NCBI GenBank assembly: GCA_963806735.1
Contig: CAWEBE010000080.1
Location: forward strand, 124,001 to 188,000
Reading direction: 5' to 3'
DNA: 64,000 nucleotides
Source of the DNA: CADEFX01 sp963806735
GTDB taxonomy: Bacteria > Pseudomonadota > Alphaproteobacteria > Rhizobiales > Hyphomicrobiaceae
Position 1 is the stretch's first letter, and every line of letters begins with the position of its first letter. Under the pieces are notes generated by a model. The model did no database searches. It was given only the letters and a program-made list of their open reading frames with translations, and was not told the DNA's origin. The position numbers were made by a program, and so were the translations under genes. Shown one piece after another: positions 7,971 through 17,153 of the stretch.

Positions 7971-9791
7971 TCACGTCTTCAGGAGCGCCGCATGGCCGGA
8001 TGCCCGCAAGCGCGGGACCTCCTCGACGGCCCAGGCCCAGGCCTTCTGCATCAGCTCGGTATGCCGGCTCCAGTCCAGAATGCTCATGTTCGGCGGTAGT
8101 GGCGGCACCAGAAGGAGGTCGCGCGGGGTCAGGTGCCGCTCGAAGTCCTGCCTGTTGGCCATCAGGCTACGCAGCAGCACCGAGCCGAGGCTGGGGGCCT
8201 TCGGCAAGGGCGGCTGCCCGAACGGAACGAGTGCGCGCCGCATCATGTCCGCGCGTGACGGCAGCGCTCGGTAGTCGACGGAGAAGCGCTCGAGCTGGGG
8301 CATCTCGAAGGCAACGACGATATTCGGGCCTTGCTTGATCTCGTGCATCGCCCGTATCGGAACATTGTCGAGCAGACAGCCGTCGACCAGCATCTCCCCG
8401 TCCTCCGTGTAGAACGGCGGCAGCAGGGCCGGGATGGAGCCGGAGGCGCGAATGGCCGACCACAGATTGCCGCGTGTGTGTCGATGCAAGGCATGCCGCG
8501 ACAGGTTCGTGGAGATGGCAAAGTAGGGCAGCCACAGGTCCTCGATGTCGACGCCGGCATAGTACTCGGCCAGCAGGCGGTCGAAGTGCGTGTGGTCGAG
8601 CAGGCTGTAGCGCGGCCACGTGTAGCGCCTGAGCGCCCTGCGCGCGACGAAGATTTCGTGCGTGGCGCGGTCGACATCATTCGGCTTCATGCCCATGGCA
8701 AACGCAGCCGTCATGGCGCTGCCGCCGGATGTGCCGCCCATGGCGTCGAATGTGATGCCACTTTCCAACAGGGCCTTGTAGAGGCCGATATGCGCGGCGC
8801 AGAACGCGCCCCCTCCGCAGGCGACGAAACCCATCGCATTGCCCGTGATGAAGCGTGTCAGACGGTCGATGTCGGCGCGATCCGCGAGGGCGATATGATG
8901 GTGCATGCCGACGCCGCGTCCCGACAGCCAGTGCGATGTACCCGAGATCGTTGTGCGGTTCTCATGCAACAGGACCAGACGCTGGACCTTGGGCTGCAAC
9001 AGCCCGGCGGCAAACTGTTCGAGGCGATTCTCCGGAACGGCTGCATGCGTTTGACTTGCCGCCACGCCGACGCGCAGAACGAGATCGGCCTGCCGGACAG
9101 CCTTCTCCGACCAGGGCGTCAGGTCCGGGTCCGCAATGTAGAGCACGAAGTCGTTGTCACTCTCGAGCGCATTGAGCGCCTGCATCGCCGCGCCACTGTT
9201 GAGATCGGTCTGTCCACCGAGCATCCGGCGCAAATTGTCTGAGCGAACGAGCGCCGTCGAACCGTAGTGGCGCAGTGACGTCTCGAGCGTGGAAACGAAG
9301 CGCTGGGGAATGGGTCTTGGCCCGGCCGCTATCACGGCGATCGTGCGCGGGATCGGATCGCTCGGCGCCGCCCGCACAGCGGTCTGATCGGCCAGCCGCC
9401 GCGCTAGCGCAGCTGTGAGCGCGCGCCATATGGCCGGGCTCCTGGCGCACAGGCGCTCGAACTGCTCGCGCCCGAGCTTGAGCACGAGGCTGTCCCTGGC
9501 CGCGGTCACGGTGGCAGTCCGTGCACCGCCGGCGAGAAAGGCGATTTCGCCGACGGGCGACCCCGGTCCAACCTCCGCCACGCGGCCGTCGCGCCCGGCG
9601 ATCGTCACCTCGAAGCGTCCCGAGACGACGATGAAAAGCGCATCCGCGGCCTCGCCCTGACGCACGAGGACATTGCCGCGTTCGAGCGCGATCGTCTCGA
9701 GCTCGTTTTCGAGCGCCGCGCGCTCCGCGGGCAGCAGGTCGCCGAAGACGGCAACCCCCGCAAGCCCGGGTCTAATGCGCCTTGACGTCAT
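7971..9791 (-). CDS. Patatin-like phospholipase with N-terminal cyclic-nucleotide-binding domain
   Basis: A 606-residue protein. Residues about 12-130 resemble a cNMP-binding domain (VLVRQGEAADALFIVVSGRF, GEIAFLAGGARTATV). Residues about 320-500 are a patatin-like serine hydrolase: oxyanion-type GGGAFC (326-331), nucleophile motif GTSGG with Ser355, and the catalytic aspartate at 470 in DGC rather than the usual DGG. This is the domain order of bacterial neuropathy-target-esterase-like proteins, which hydrolyse phospholipids. No membrane segment is evident. A second, unrelated-length patatin gene lies just upstream on the same strand. Confidence 0.87.
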   Translation of the reverse strand: MTSRRIRPGLAGVAVFGDLLPAERAALENELETIALERGNVLVRQGEAADALFIVVSGRFEVTIAGRDGRVAEVGPGSPVGEIAFLAGGARTATVTAARDSLVLKLGREQFERLCARSPAIWRALTAALARRLADQTAVRAAPSDPIPRTIAVIAAGPRPIPQRFVSTLETSLRHYGSTALVRSDNLRRMLGGQTDLNSGAAMQALNALESDNDFVLYIADPDLTPWSEKAVRQADLVLRVGVAASQTHAAVPENRLEQFAAGLLQPKVQRLVLLHENRTTISGTSHWLSGRGVGMHHHIALADRADIDRLTRFITGNAMGFVACGGGAFCAAHIGLYKALLESGITFDAMGGTSGGSAMTAAFAMGMKPNDVDRATHEIFVARRALRRYTWPRYSLLDHTHFDRLLAEYYAGVDIEDLWLPYFAISTNLSRHALHRHTRGNLWSAIRASGSIPALLPPFYTEDGEMLVDGCLLDNVPIRAMHEIKQGPNIVVAFEMPQLERFSVDYRALPSRADMMRRALVPFGQPPLPKAPSLGSVLLRSLMANRQDFERHLTPRDLLLVPPLPPNMSILDWSRHTELMQKAWAWAVEEVPRLRASGHAALLKT

Positions 9792-9886
9792 GCTCTAAGG
9801 CAGTCCCGTGGAAAGGCCGCACTATGCGCGCCGCGTCGGCCGATGCAAACAGACGAGGGAAGAAAGCGTGAATGTAGGTACGGCCT

Positions 9887-11125
9887 TCAGGCCGGGGGGC
9901 AATGCGTCAGTGGCGTTCGCCTGAGCTCCGGCGGCCGGTGCTCCCAATGGCTGCCCTCCAGGCCGATCTGATAGCCTTGCTCGTAAAGCGCCCGCTGATA
10001 GGCGGGATCGAAGGCCTCCTTGGCCTTGACGCGGAAGCAGGCCGGGATCGAGGCCAGGTTGAATTCGGCGTTGCTCTCCGTCGCCATGCGCCAGATGCGA
10101 TAGATGTCGCCCTGGTTGTTGCTCTTCGTCAAAGTGCTGATGGCACGGCCGGCGATTGATAGCGTCGTTGGCGTCACCACGTCATACTCCGGCAGGATCT
10201 TGCCGTTCTTGATGATGTAGATCCGGCGCAACGGTTTGCGCCCGCCATACAGCGGATCGAACTGCGACAGGTTGATCTGTACGGGCGCGATGAACACTTC
10301 GCGGGTAATCCCGCCATCGACGTGCATTTCCTCGACCATCTGTCCGTTCGTCTCGACCTTGATGTGGACGGGCGGGAATGCGCCCGGAATGGCCGCGGAC
10401 GCCATGATTACTTGGCGGAAAAGGTCGATCGCTCCCGGATGGCGGCTGGCGGCGATCTCGCCCATGTTCCAGATGACCGGGCGCTGGGCGTCGAGATTGG
10501 TCGTGCCGATCAAGAGAATGCGTCCGCGCCGATACTCGGCGGCCACCGCGCGCAACAGCTTCCGATCCACGTAGCGCGCCACCAGATTGGCGAGCGGCGC
10601 GGTGTCGGCGAGCGACGATCCGCCGAGGAGGCCGGGGAGGATCTGCGCCGTGATGATCTGGGAGGTCTGGTATTCGGTCCAGATCTCTTGCAGCTCTTTG
10701 TCGTGGCGCGGGCCGAGGAAGGCGAAGGGCGCGATGATGGCGCCGGCGCTGACGCCGGTCACCACCTCGAACTGCGGGCGCGTGCCGCGCTTGCTCCAGC
10801 CGGCCAGGAGGCCTGCACCGAATGCGCCGTCCGATCCGCCGCCCGACAACGCCAGGTATTCGACGATCGGCCGACCCTCCGGCGTGGTCTTGTAAGCAGT
10901 CGGGCGCGCGAGGTGCGGCATCCGCTTGCGCAACTCGTCAATGAGATTGCCGGCCGGCACCTCGTCGCCCCAGAAGCGAACGCTCTCGAGCCCGGGCACA
11001 ACGGCCGTCTCGGCGAGGCTGGCGTCGGGCGGAGCCTGGCGTGACATGGCTGTGCCACAACCCGCCGTCAGGGCTGCAAGGCAAACGACCACGACCGTCC
11101 TCACGATCGGCACAGCACCATACAT
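9887..11125 (-). CDS. Patatin-like phospholipase, lipoprotein
   Basis: A 412-residue patatin-family protein. The N-terminus ends in a lipobox (LTAGC, Cys23), so it is predicted to be lipid-anchored in the envelope. The catalytic dyad is visible as GVSAG (Ser126) and DGG (Asp270), with the oxyanion-loop motif LSGGGSDGAFGAG at about 93-104. It has no cyclic-nucleotide domain, unlike its neighbour 95 bases downstream. Activity on phospholipid or other acyl esters is inferred from the family. Confidence 0.87.
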   Translation of the reverse strand: MYGAVPIVRTVVVVCLAALTAGCGTAMSRQAPPDASLAETAVVPGLESVRFWGDEVPAGNLIDELRKRMPHLARPTAYKTTPEGRPIVEYLALSGGGSDGAFGAGLLAGWSKRGTRPQFEVVTGVSAGAIIAPFAFLGPRHDKELQEIWTEYQTSQIITAQILPGLLGGSSLADTAPLANLVARYVDRKLLRAVAAEYRRGRILLIGTTNLDAQRPVIWNMGEIAASRHPGAIDLFRQVIMASAAIPGAFPPVHIKVETNGQMVEEMHVDGGITREVFIAPVQINLSQFDPLYGGRKPLRRIYIIKNGKILPEYDVVTPTTLSIAGRAISTLTKSNNQGDIYRIWRMATESNAEFNLASIPACFRVKAKEAFDPAYQRALYEQGYQIGLEGSHWEHRPPELRRTPLTHCPPA

Positions 11126-11144
11126 TGTCTCAACGCTACTCCCG

Positions 11145-11263
11145 ATGCCGCTTCCCTATGAGGCGTAAATCGTACTCTAAACTCTAAATGTAGAGCAGGA
11201 TTCACGCTTCGGCCGAGGCGGTCCGAGTGAGGCAAGGTGATGCAATCCGAAGCGATCCTGCTC
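11145..11263. repeat. Dispersed repeat copy, family A
   Basis: A copy of a roughly 120-150 base repeat also found at 24404-24540, 30831-30981 and (inverted) 36190-36345. Shared blocks are cgcttccntatgaggcgt, a variant of actctaaac, gtagagcaggattcacgct and cgatcctgctc. It occupies part of the gap 11126-11446; the rest of that gap shows no gene. Confidence 0.75.
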
Positions 11264-11446
11264 GAGCCCGGTCAAAGCCTCGCCATCCATACGGTCACCC
11301 GGCAACGACAACAAGGCGGAGCAGCGGTCTTAACCATCGCTCTCCGGGACGTTGCGGCATTCGGGCAACGGCAGCGGGCTCCAACGCAAAGGCGAGGCCG
11401 CCGGCCTCGCCTCGATTGATATCGCTCTGGACAGGATGGCGGAAAG

Positions 11447-12049
11447 CTACTTCGCCTTGCCCAGCATTTCCTCGACGTACTCCCAGTTCACCAGATTGTC
11501 GAACCAGGCTTCGAGATATTTCGGCCGGGCGTTGCGATAGTCGATGTAGTAGCTGTGCTCCCAGACATCGACGCCGAGGATCGGCTGTGCCCCGTGCATC
11601 AGCGGGTTCTCGCCATTGGGCGTCTTCTGCACCTCGAGCTTGCCGTTCTTGACGGCGAGCCAGGCCCAGCCCGAGCCGAACTGGGTGACGCCGGCGTTGA
11701 TGAAGTCGGCGCGCACCTTGTCGAAGCCGCCGATTTCCGACGCCAGCTTCTCGAGCTTGCCGGGCAGCTTCTTGCCGCCGCCGCCCTTCTTCATCCAGCT
11801 CCAGAAGTGGATGTGATTGTAGTGCTGGCCGATGTTGTTGATGACCGGCGCGTCCTTGGCGGCGAATGCCTCCTTGCAGATGTCCTCGATGCTCTTGCCG
11901 TCGTACTTGGTGCCTGGCCCGGCGAACTTGTTGCCGTTGTCCACGTACGCCAAGTGGTGCTTGTCGTGATGGAACTGCAGCGTCTCGGCCGACATGTGCG
12001 GCGCAAGAGCGTCGTAGGCATAGGGGAGGTCGGGGAGCTTGAACGTCAC
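11447..12049 (-). CDS. sodB: Iron/manganese superoxide dismutase
   Basis: A 200-residue superoxide dismutase of the Fe/Mn family, converting superoxide to peroxide and oxygen. Metal-ligand contexts are all present: FHHDKHHLAYV near residue 27, QHYNHIHFW near 79, and DVWEHSYYIDYRNARP near the C-terminus. The GGGG run after HFWSWMKK and FGSGWAWL favour the iron-type or cambialistic class, but metal choice is not certain. There is no signal peptide, so it is cytosolic. It seems monocistronic. Confidence 0.93.
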   Translation of the reverse strand: MTFKLPDLPYAYDALAPHMSAETLQFHHDKHHLAYVDNGNKFAGPGTKYDGKSIEDICKEAFAAKDAPVINNIGQHYNHIHFWSWMKKGGGGKKLPGKLEKLASEIGGFDKVRADFINAGVTQFGSGWAWLAVKNGKLEVQKTPNGENPLMHGAQPILGVDVWEHSYYIDYRNARPKYLEAWFDNLVNWEYVEEMLGKAK

Positions 12050-12155
12050 GGGGCATCTCCGTTGCGTTGGCTGTTGGGGGATCGGGATTGCGCGGACGGT
12101 ACCGGCTTGCGTGCATCAAGACAAGCGGTTCGGACTCCGTCCTCGTTGCAACGTG

Positions 12156-14345
12156 CTAGGAAGAGCTTGGTTTCGGTGCGGTCTCGGTCTGTGCGCTCCG
12201 CCACGCCGTGATCTGGCGCATGAGGGTCGGTACGGCCATCGCCAGTCCAATCAGCGTAGCGGTCCGGCTGGGCGATATGACGAGAATAGAGGCGGCGCCG
12301 AGCCACAGACGCTCCCAGTTGGGCACACGTGCGAGCCCGTAGCCCGTCAGTGCCACAGCCAGCATGACGATGCCGATCAGGCAGCCGATGGTCGTCTCGA
12401 AGAACTCTGCCCAGGTGAAGCCCTTGGTGACGATCAGCATCGCCGGGGAATACACGAACACGAACGGCACGAGAGCTTTGGCGAGACCGAGGCGAAATGC
12501 CGTGTTGCCGGTCTTGAACGGATCGGCGCCGGCCATGCTGGCGCCGGCGTAGGCGGCAAGCGCCACTGGCGGTGTGATGTCAGCCAGCACACCGTAATAG
12601 AAGACGAAGAAGTGCGAGACGAGTTGCGGCACACCCAGCATGGCCAGCGCTGGGGCGGCGATCGTCACCATGATGAGATAGTTGGCCGTGGTCGGTATGC
12701 CGCAACCGAGCGCGACACAGACGATCGCCGTCATCACCAGCGTGAAGAACAGCGTCATCGCCTTGATGTCGAACAAGCTTGCCGGCACGATAGCGCTGAA
12801 CAGCAATGAGAGGTCCGCCGCCGCGCCGGTGATGATGCTGGACAGCTTGAAGCCGACGCCGGTCAGCGTCACGATGCCGATAATGATGCCGACGGTTGCC
12901 GCCGCCGCGCCGACGCCGATGGCGTACTTGGCGCCGACAACGAAGGCATCGAGGATGTCGAGCAAGCGTGCTTTGCCGGCTTCGTCCTTCATCACGAACC
13001 AGGCTGATGCCGCAATCGATGCAGCGAAGATCGGCAGCAGGCCTGCCCACTCGGTCAATATCTCGAGCCGGACGGCCAGTGCGACGGCCGTCAGAAACGC
13101 AACGGCGATCACAGGATTGCGATTGGTCAGGCCGATGACGATGCAGCCCGTGATGCCCCAGTACGCCGCCAGGTACGGTGTGAAGCCGGAGAACAGCACG
13201 ATCAGCAGCACGGCCAGCGGCATGGCGGTCGGCCAGTCTCGCCGAATGACCTCACGCGCGACCGGCAGCTCCGATCGCGGCAGGCCGCGCAGTCCATGCT
13301 TTTTGGCTTCGAAATGGATTTGGCAGAAGACCCCGAAGAAATGCATGAACGCGGGCACGATCGCTGCCACGATGATCGTCTGGTAGGAGACGGCCAGATA
13401 CTCGACCATCAGGAAGGCGGCGGCACCCATGATCGGCGGCGTGATCTGGCCGCCGGTGGCAGCCGCGGCTTCGACGGCGCCAGCGAAGTGGCGCGCATAG
13501 CCGATGCGGATCATCGCTGGAATCGTGAGCGAGCCGACCGTCACCGTGTTGGCGATCGACGAGCCCGAGATCATGCCGAACAGGGCCGAGCCGAAGATCG
13601 AGACCTTCGCCGGGCCGCCGGAGAAGCGGCCGGTGAGGGCCGTGGCGATATCGATGAAGAAGCGGCCGAGGCCGACGCGGGTCGCTAACACGCCGAACAA
13701 CACGTAGTGAAACACGTAGGTCGCGACCACGCCCAGGGCGACGCCGAAAATGCCCTGGCTCGTCAGGTAGAGATGGTTGACGACGCTTTTCCAAGTGTTG
13801 CCTGGGTGAGCGAGAATTCCCGGAAACCAAGGTCCCCAGAGCGCATAGGCCATCAGCACGATGGCGATGATCGGCAACGGCAAACCGACGCTGCGCCGGG
13901 TTGCCTCTAGCATCAGCACGATCATGATCGTGCCCATCACCCAGTCGATGGTCAGGGGATTGCCGACGCGGAACTGCAGATCGTGAAAGACCCACGGCAC
14001 GTACAGGCTGGCGATCGCTACCGCGATGGCGCAGATCCAATCGACAATGCCGATGCCCAGGGGGGCGAGCACACTGGCCTTGGGTGGAGCCGCGTTGCCC
14101 TTCTTGCTCCAGGAGAAGACGAGGAAGATGAGGCCCAGCACGCAGGCGATATGGATGCCGCGATGCGTCGTCTCGGGCAGCAGGCCGAAGCCGGCGGTGT
14201 AGTAGTGAAAGCAGGACAGCCCGAACAGCAAGACCGCGACGATGCTCGCCGCCGCGGGCAGCAGCGGGCGAAAGCGCATCTCGGGATCGAGCTCGGCCTC
14301 GAGCTTCTGAACCTCAGCCTCGTTGAGTTGGGCAGCGGTTGTCAT
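12156..14345 (-). CDS. TRAP transporter fused permease, TAXI type
   Basis: A 729-residue integral membrane protein with some 17-20 hydrophobic segments, matching the fused small-plus-large permease of TRAP transporters. Family stretches include FGMISGSSIANTVTVGSLT and AAAATGGQITPPIMGA near the middle. The ATG at 14345 is used; upstream codons read through a hairpin. It is the second gene of an operon with the TAXI binding protein. TRAP systems drive uptake of organic acids with ion gradients. The substrate cannot be assigned. Confidence 0.92.
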   Translation of the reverse strand: MTTAAQLNEAEVQKLEAELDPEMRFRPLLPAAASIVAVLLFGLSCFHYYTAGFGLLPETTHRGIHIACVLGLIFLVFSWSKKGNAAPPKASVLAPLGIGIVDWICAIAVAIASLYVPWVFHDLQFRVGNPLTIDWVMGTIMIVLMLEATRRSVGLPLPIIAIVLMAYALWGPWFPGILAHPGNTWKSVVNHLYLTSQGIFGVALGVVATYVFHYVLFGVLATRVGLGRFFIDIATALTGRFSGGPAKVSIFGSALFGMISGSSIANTVTVGSLTIPAMIRIGYARHFAGAVEAAAATGGQITPPIMGAAAFLMVEYLAVSYQTIIVAAIVPAFMHFFGVFCQIHFEAKKHGLRGLPRSELPVAREVIRRDWPTAMPLAVLLIVLFSGFTPYLAAYWGITGCIVIGLTNRNPVIAVAFLTAVALAVRLEILTEWAGLLPIFAASIAASAWFVMKDEAGKARLLDILDAFVVGAKYAIGVGAAAATVGIIIGIVTLTGVGFKLSSIITGAAADLSLLFSAIVPASLFDIKAMTLFFTLVMTAIVCVALGCGIPTTANYLIMVTIAAPALAMLGVPQLVSHFFVFYYGVLADITPPVALAAYAGASMAGADPFKTGNTAFRLGLAKALVPFVFVYSPAMLIVTKGFTWAEFFETTIGCLIGIVMLAVALTGYGLARVPNWERLWLGAASILVISPSRTATLIGLAMAVPTLMRQITAWRSAQTETAPKPSSS

Positions 14346-14368
14346 GCGGTCCCTCAGCGAGGCAGGAA

Positions 14369-14411
14369 ACACATTCCCCTCTGCCGGGAAAACCGGCAGA
14401 GGGGAATGTGT
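14369..14411 (-). promoter_or_regulatory. Intercistronic hairpin between TAXI binding protein and permease
   Basis: A perfect 19-bp stem (14369-14387 paired with 14393-14411) with a 5-base loop lies in the 90-bp gap of the TRAP operon. No U-tract follows on the minus strand. Such hairpins usually protect the upstream message, giving more binding protein than permease, or attenuate read-through. Confidence 0.7.
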
Positions 14412-14435
14412 ATGGCGTGAGTGCCGACCCGGCAA

Positions 14436-15407
14436 CTATTTCAACAGGCCGGCTTCCTTGTAGAATTTCTCGGCGCCCGGATGCAGCGGAATGCCGACAC
14501 CCAGGAGCGCCGTTGACTTCTGGATCGCCTTGCCCTTGGCGTGACCGGCATCGAGCGCGGCGCGGGTCTTGTCGCTCCACAGCGCCTTGGTGATCTCGTA
14601 GACGAGAGCTTCGGGCTGTTTGGCCGACGTGACCCATTGCGCGCCCACCGAGATCGTCTCGACGCCCTTTACATCCTTGTAGACGCCGTCGGGGATGCTG
14701 TCCTTGGCGAAGAATTTGTACTGCGCCAGGATCTTGTCGCGTGCCTCGCCGTCGATCGGCACCAGATCGAAGCCGTTGGTCGTGGCGAGTTCGGTAAGCG
14801 TGCCCTGCGGATATCCCGTGGTCTGGAAATAGCCGTCGAGCGAGCCGTCCTTGAGCTTCTCGGCGCACTGCTGCTGCTTCAGGTACTCGGGCTTGATGTC
14901 CCTTTCGGTAACGCCGAAGGTGGCCAGAATGGCGCGCGCGTTGACGAGCGTGCCCGATCCCGGCTCGTCGAGCGAGACGCGCTTGCCCTTGAGGTCGGCC
15001 ACCGACTTCACGCCGGAGCCCTTCTTGACGACGATGTGCACGCTCTCGGGATAGAGATTGGCGATGGCGCGCAGCTCCTCGACCTTGGGTTTGCCCTCAT
15101 AGATGCCGGTGCCGGTGACGGCCCAGGAGTTGATATCCGCCTGGCTGAAGCCGGACTCCATGGAGCCGCCGACAATGCCGTTGACGTTGGCAACCGAGCC
15201 GTTGGTGGCCACCGCGCTGACGTTGACTTTGTCGGTCGAGATGGCGTTGGCAATGATGCCGCCGAGCGGATAGTACGTGCCGCCCGTTCCGCCGGTGCCG
15301 ATGCGGAAGAACTGCTGCTGCGCCATGGCCGGTACGGCGGTGAGACCAAGGGCGCCCAAGCCGGCGCCGAGGGCCAGCGCGTCGCGGCGCGTAATCACAT
15401 GTGTCAT
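14436..15407 (-). CDS. TAXI-family TRAP substrate-binding protein
   Basis: A 323-residue periplasmic binding protein of the TAXI group. The mature N-terminus has the diagnostic FFRIGTGGTGGTYYPLGG, and VKKGSGVKSVADLKGKRV and SLDEPGSGT follow. The leader TRRDALALGAGLGALGL resembles a twin-arginine signal. It precedes the fused permease in the same operon, so it should deliver its ligand (unknown) to that permease. Confidence 0.93.
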   Translation of the reverse strand: MTHVITRRDALALGAGLGALGLTAVPAMAQQQFFRIGTGGTGGTYYPLGGIIANAISTDKVNVSAVATNGSVANVNGIVGGSMESGFSQADINSWAVTGTGIYEGKPKVEELRAIANLYPESVHIVVKKGSGVKSVADLKGKRVSLDEPGSGTLVNARAILATFGVTERDIKPEYLKQQQCAEKLKDGSLDGYFQTTGYPQGTLTELATTNGFDLVPIDGEARDKILAQYKFFAKDSIPDGVYKDVKGVETISVGAQWVTSAKQPEALVYEITKALWSDKTRAALDAGHAKGKAIQKSTALLGVGIPLHPGAEKFYKEAGLLK

Positions 15408-15486
15408 TCCTACTCCTCCTGCATGGCCGGCTGCGAGGCGCCGGCAAAGTCGCGAGAAACTGCACCAAATAGCAGTCGTTTGTCGA

Positions 15487-15987
15487 TCACTGGATGAGCA
15501 TCAGGTCTGTCGCCTCCGGCTTGGCGCCCAGGCGTGTCAGCATGCCGTGGACTTGGCCGCGGTGATGGGTCTGATGATTGAAGAAGTGCGTCACGAGCAG
15601 CCAGCGCGGGCGACCGATCTCCCGGCCTGCTGCACCTGAATACCATGTCATGTCGCCCTCCAGCCAGGCGGGGTCGAGCTTTTCGGCCCAGACGATAATG
15701 GTTTCGTCGAACGCTTGACGCTCGTGCTTCAGATCTTCCCACGGCAACAGGTTCTGGACCAACTCTTTGGGGCTCTTGGCCTGGGGCGGCGGCGTGCCGG
15801 CAAAGCGGTGCAGCCAGACTTGATCGCCCCATAGCAGATGGTTGAGCGTGGCGTGGATGGAACCAAAGAAGGCGCCTTGATCGTCTTTGCGATCGGCATC
15901 CGTGATTTGATCGGCAGCCTTATAGAGCGACTGGTTCTGCCAGCGATTGTAGCGAGCCATGAGCTGGGCGTGGGCGGGTGTGATCAT
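15487..15987 (-). CDS. DinB-family protein
   Basis: A 166-residue four-helix-bundle protein of the DinB superfamily. Histidines in HATLNHLLWGD (about 47-57) and HFFNHQTHHRGQ (about 134-145) match the usual metal-binding triad. Members include thiol-dependent transferases and stress-induced proteins of unknown reaction. The start is 11 bases after the stop of the RidA-like gene on the same strand, so the two probably form an operon. Confidence 0.85.
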   Translation of the reverse strand: MITPAHAQLMARYNRWQNQSLYKAADQITDADRKDDQGAFFGSIHATLNHLLWGDQVWLHRFAGTPPPQAKSPKELVQNLLPWEDLKHERQAFDETIIVWAEKLDPAWLEGDMTWYSGAAGREIGRPRWLLVTHFFNHQTHHRGQVHGMLTRLGAKPEATDLMLIQ

Positions 15988-15998
15988 GGGTTCGCTCC

Positions 15999-16382
15999 CT
16001 ATGCGGTGCGCCGAGCCGTTACCTCGATCTCGATCTTCATGCGCTCATCGGCAAGGCCGGCAACGATCATGGTGGAGGCAGGCCGCACGTCACCGAAATG
16101 CCTGCGGATGACGGGCCAGCACGGCGGCCAGTCGGCGCGATTCGGGAGTATGAACTGCGCGCGTACGACGTCAGCCAACTTTGCATTGGCTTGCGTCAGG
16201 GCTGCTTCGATGTTCCTGAACGTCTGTTCGCACTGCGCGATCACGTCGTCGGAAATCGTCATGGTCGCGTAGTCGTAGCCCGTGCAGCCCGAGACGAACA
16301 CGAAATCCCCGTCGACGACTGCACGCGAATAGCCGACCTCGGCCTCGAAGCGTGATCCCGACGAGATGAGCTTGCGTGGCAT
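15999..16382 (-). CDS. RidA/YjgF-family protein
   Basis: A 127-residue protein of the RidA (YER057c/YjgF/UK114) family. Many members hydrolyse reactive enamine/imine intermediates. Visible family features are FVFVSGCTGYDYATMTI, QCEQTFRNIEAAL and a C-terminal strand MKIEIEVTARR. The catalytic arginine of true RidA (usually in a P-x-R-S/A context) is replaced by a region reading VRPASTMIVAGL, where Arg is present. The start is chosen for the gggaggag site upstream. Confidence 0.85.
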   Translation of the reverse strand: MPRKLISSGSRFEAEVGYSRAVVDGDFVFVSGCTGYDYATMTISDDVIAQCEQTFRNIEAALTQANAKLADVVRAQFILPNRADWPPCWPVIRRHFGDVRPASTMIVAGLADERMKIEIEVTARRTA

Positions 16383-16543
16383 GCATCTCCTCCCTCTGTC
16401 TCGAATCGCCGTTCCCAGGTTCTGGGACCGCAAAGCCATCGCGTCTAAGCAGTCGTTGAGACCGCTGACAAGCCTGTTCATCGTTTGTGTGTGCGGTGTT
16501 TGCTGTCTCTGATTGCCCGCACGCCACGTCACTCAGCATTTAG

Positions 16544-16573
16544 TTGCAAGTAATTCGCATGTGCATTTACAAT
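16544..16573 (+). promoter_or_regulatory. Putative sigma-70-type promoter for the cupredoxin gene
   Basis: TTGCAA (16544-16549) and TACAAT (16568-16573) are separated by 18 bases and point to the cupredoxin gene, whose ribosome site begins about 17 bases after the -10 box. Spacing and sequence are close to consensus; no experimental support. Confidence 0.5.
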
Positions 16574-16608
16574 GGTACATATCGATGAGCCTTTGGGAGG
16601 ACTTCGTC

Positions 16609-17088
16609 ATGGGTCGGCTATCGCAGCGCGCAGCGTCGAGCATCACGGGCCTAGCGGTAGCTGGCGCGCTCCTGGCGCTGCCTTCAGGTGCAGGAGCTGA
16701 GCAGCGGTTCTTCACGATCGCAGCGGTCGAGCCGAAGGGCGGCACGACGACCGACAAGGAGCCGTTTCCACACCATGCAGTCCCCGAGGGTGGCGGTTAT
16801 GTACTGAAGAAGCCCGATCAGACCGGGCGCTGGGAAGTGTCCGCGTATGTTTGGCAGCCGAGCCAGGTCATCGTCGCGGAGGGGGATGACGTAACGCTCG
16901 AGTTTGTCGGTATCAATGGTGCCGAGCATCCGACCACGATTGCGGGCTACGACAAGGCGCTCGTGCTGAAACGCGGCAACGTCGTCCGCCTGGAGTTCAA
17001 AGCCGACAAAGCCGGCACTTTCAAAATCGTGTGCGCGACGCACCGGCCGTCGATGGTCGGCGAGTTGATCGTGCTGCCGAAGCGCTGA
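16609..17088 (+). CDS. Periplasmic cupredoxin-domain protein
   Basis: A 159-residue secreted protein with a cleavable leader (AVAGALLALPSGAGA). The C-terminal half is a cupredoxin fold with a complete mononuclear copper site: His107 in GAEHP, then Cys142, His145 and Met149 in CATHRPSM. It probably carries electrons or binds copper in the periplasm. The ATG at 16609 follows a strong gggagga site. No oxidase or nitrite/nitrous-oxide enzyme is adjacent, so its redox partner is unknown. Confidence 0.85.
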   Translation: MGRLSQRAASSITGLAVAGALLALPSGAGAEQRFFTIAAVEPKGGTTTDKEPFPHHAVPEGGGYVLKKPDQTGRWEVSAYVWQPSQVIVAEGDDVTLEFVGINGAEHPTTIAGYDKALVLKRGNVVRLEFKADKAGTFKIVCATHRPSMVGELIVLPKR

Positions 17089-17103
17089 GACGCGGCAATC
17101 GCA

Positions 17104-17125
17104 CGTCGGCAGCAATCAGCCGACG
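17104..17125. terminator. Hairpin between convergent genes
   Basis: cgtcggc / gccgacg, a 7-bp perfect stem with an 8-base loop, 16 bases after the cupredoxin stop and ahead of the convergent TerB-like gene. The following attctct is only weakly U-rich. Confidence 0.45.
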
Positions 17126-17153
17126 ATTCTCTGGCGCAGGGCCGCGAATGGCC

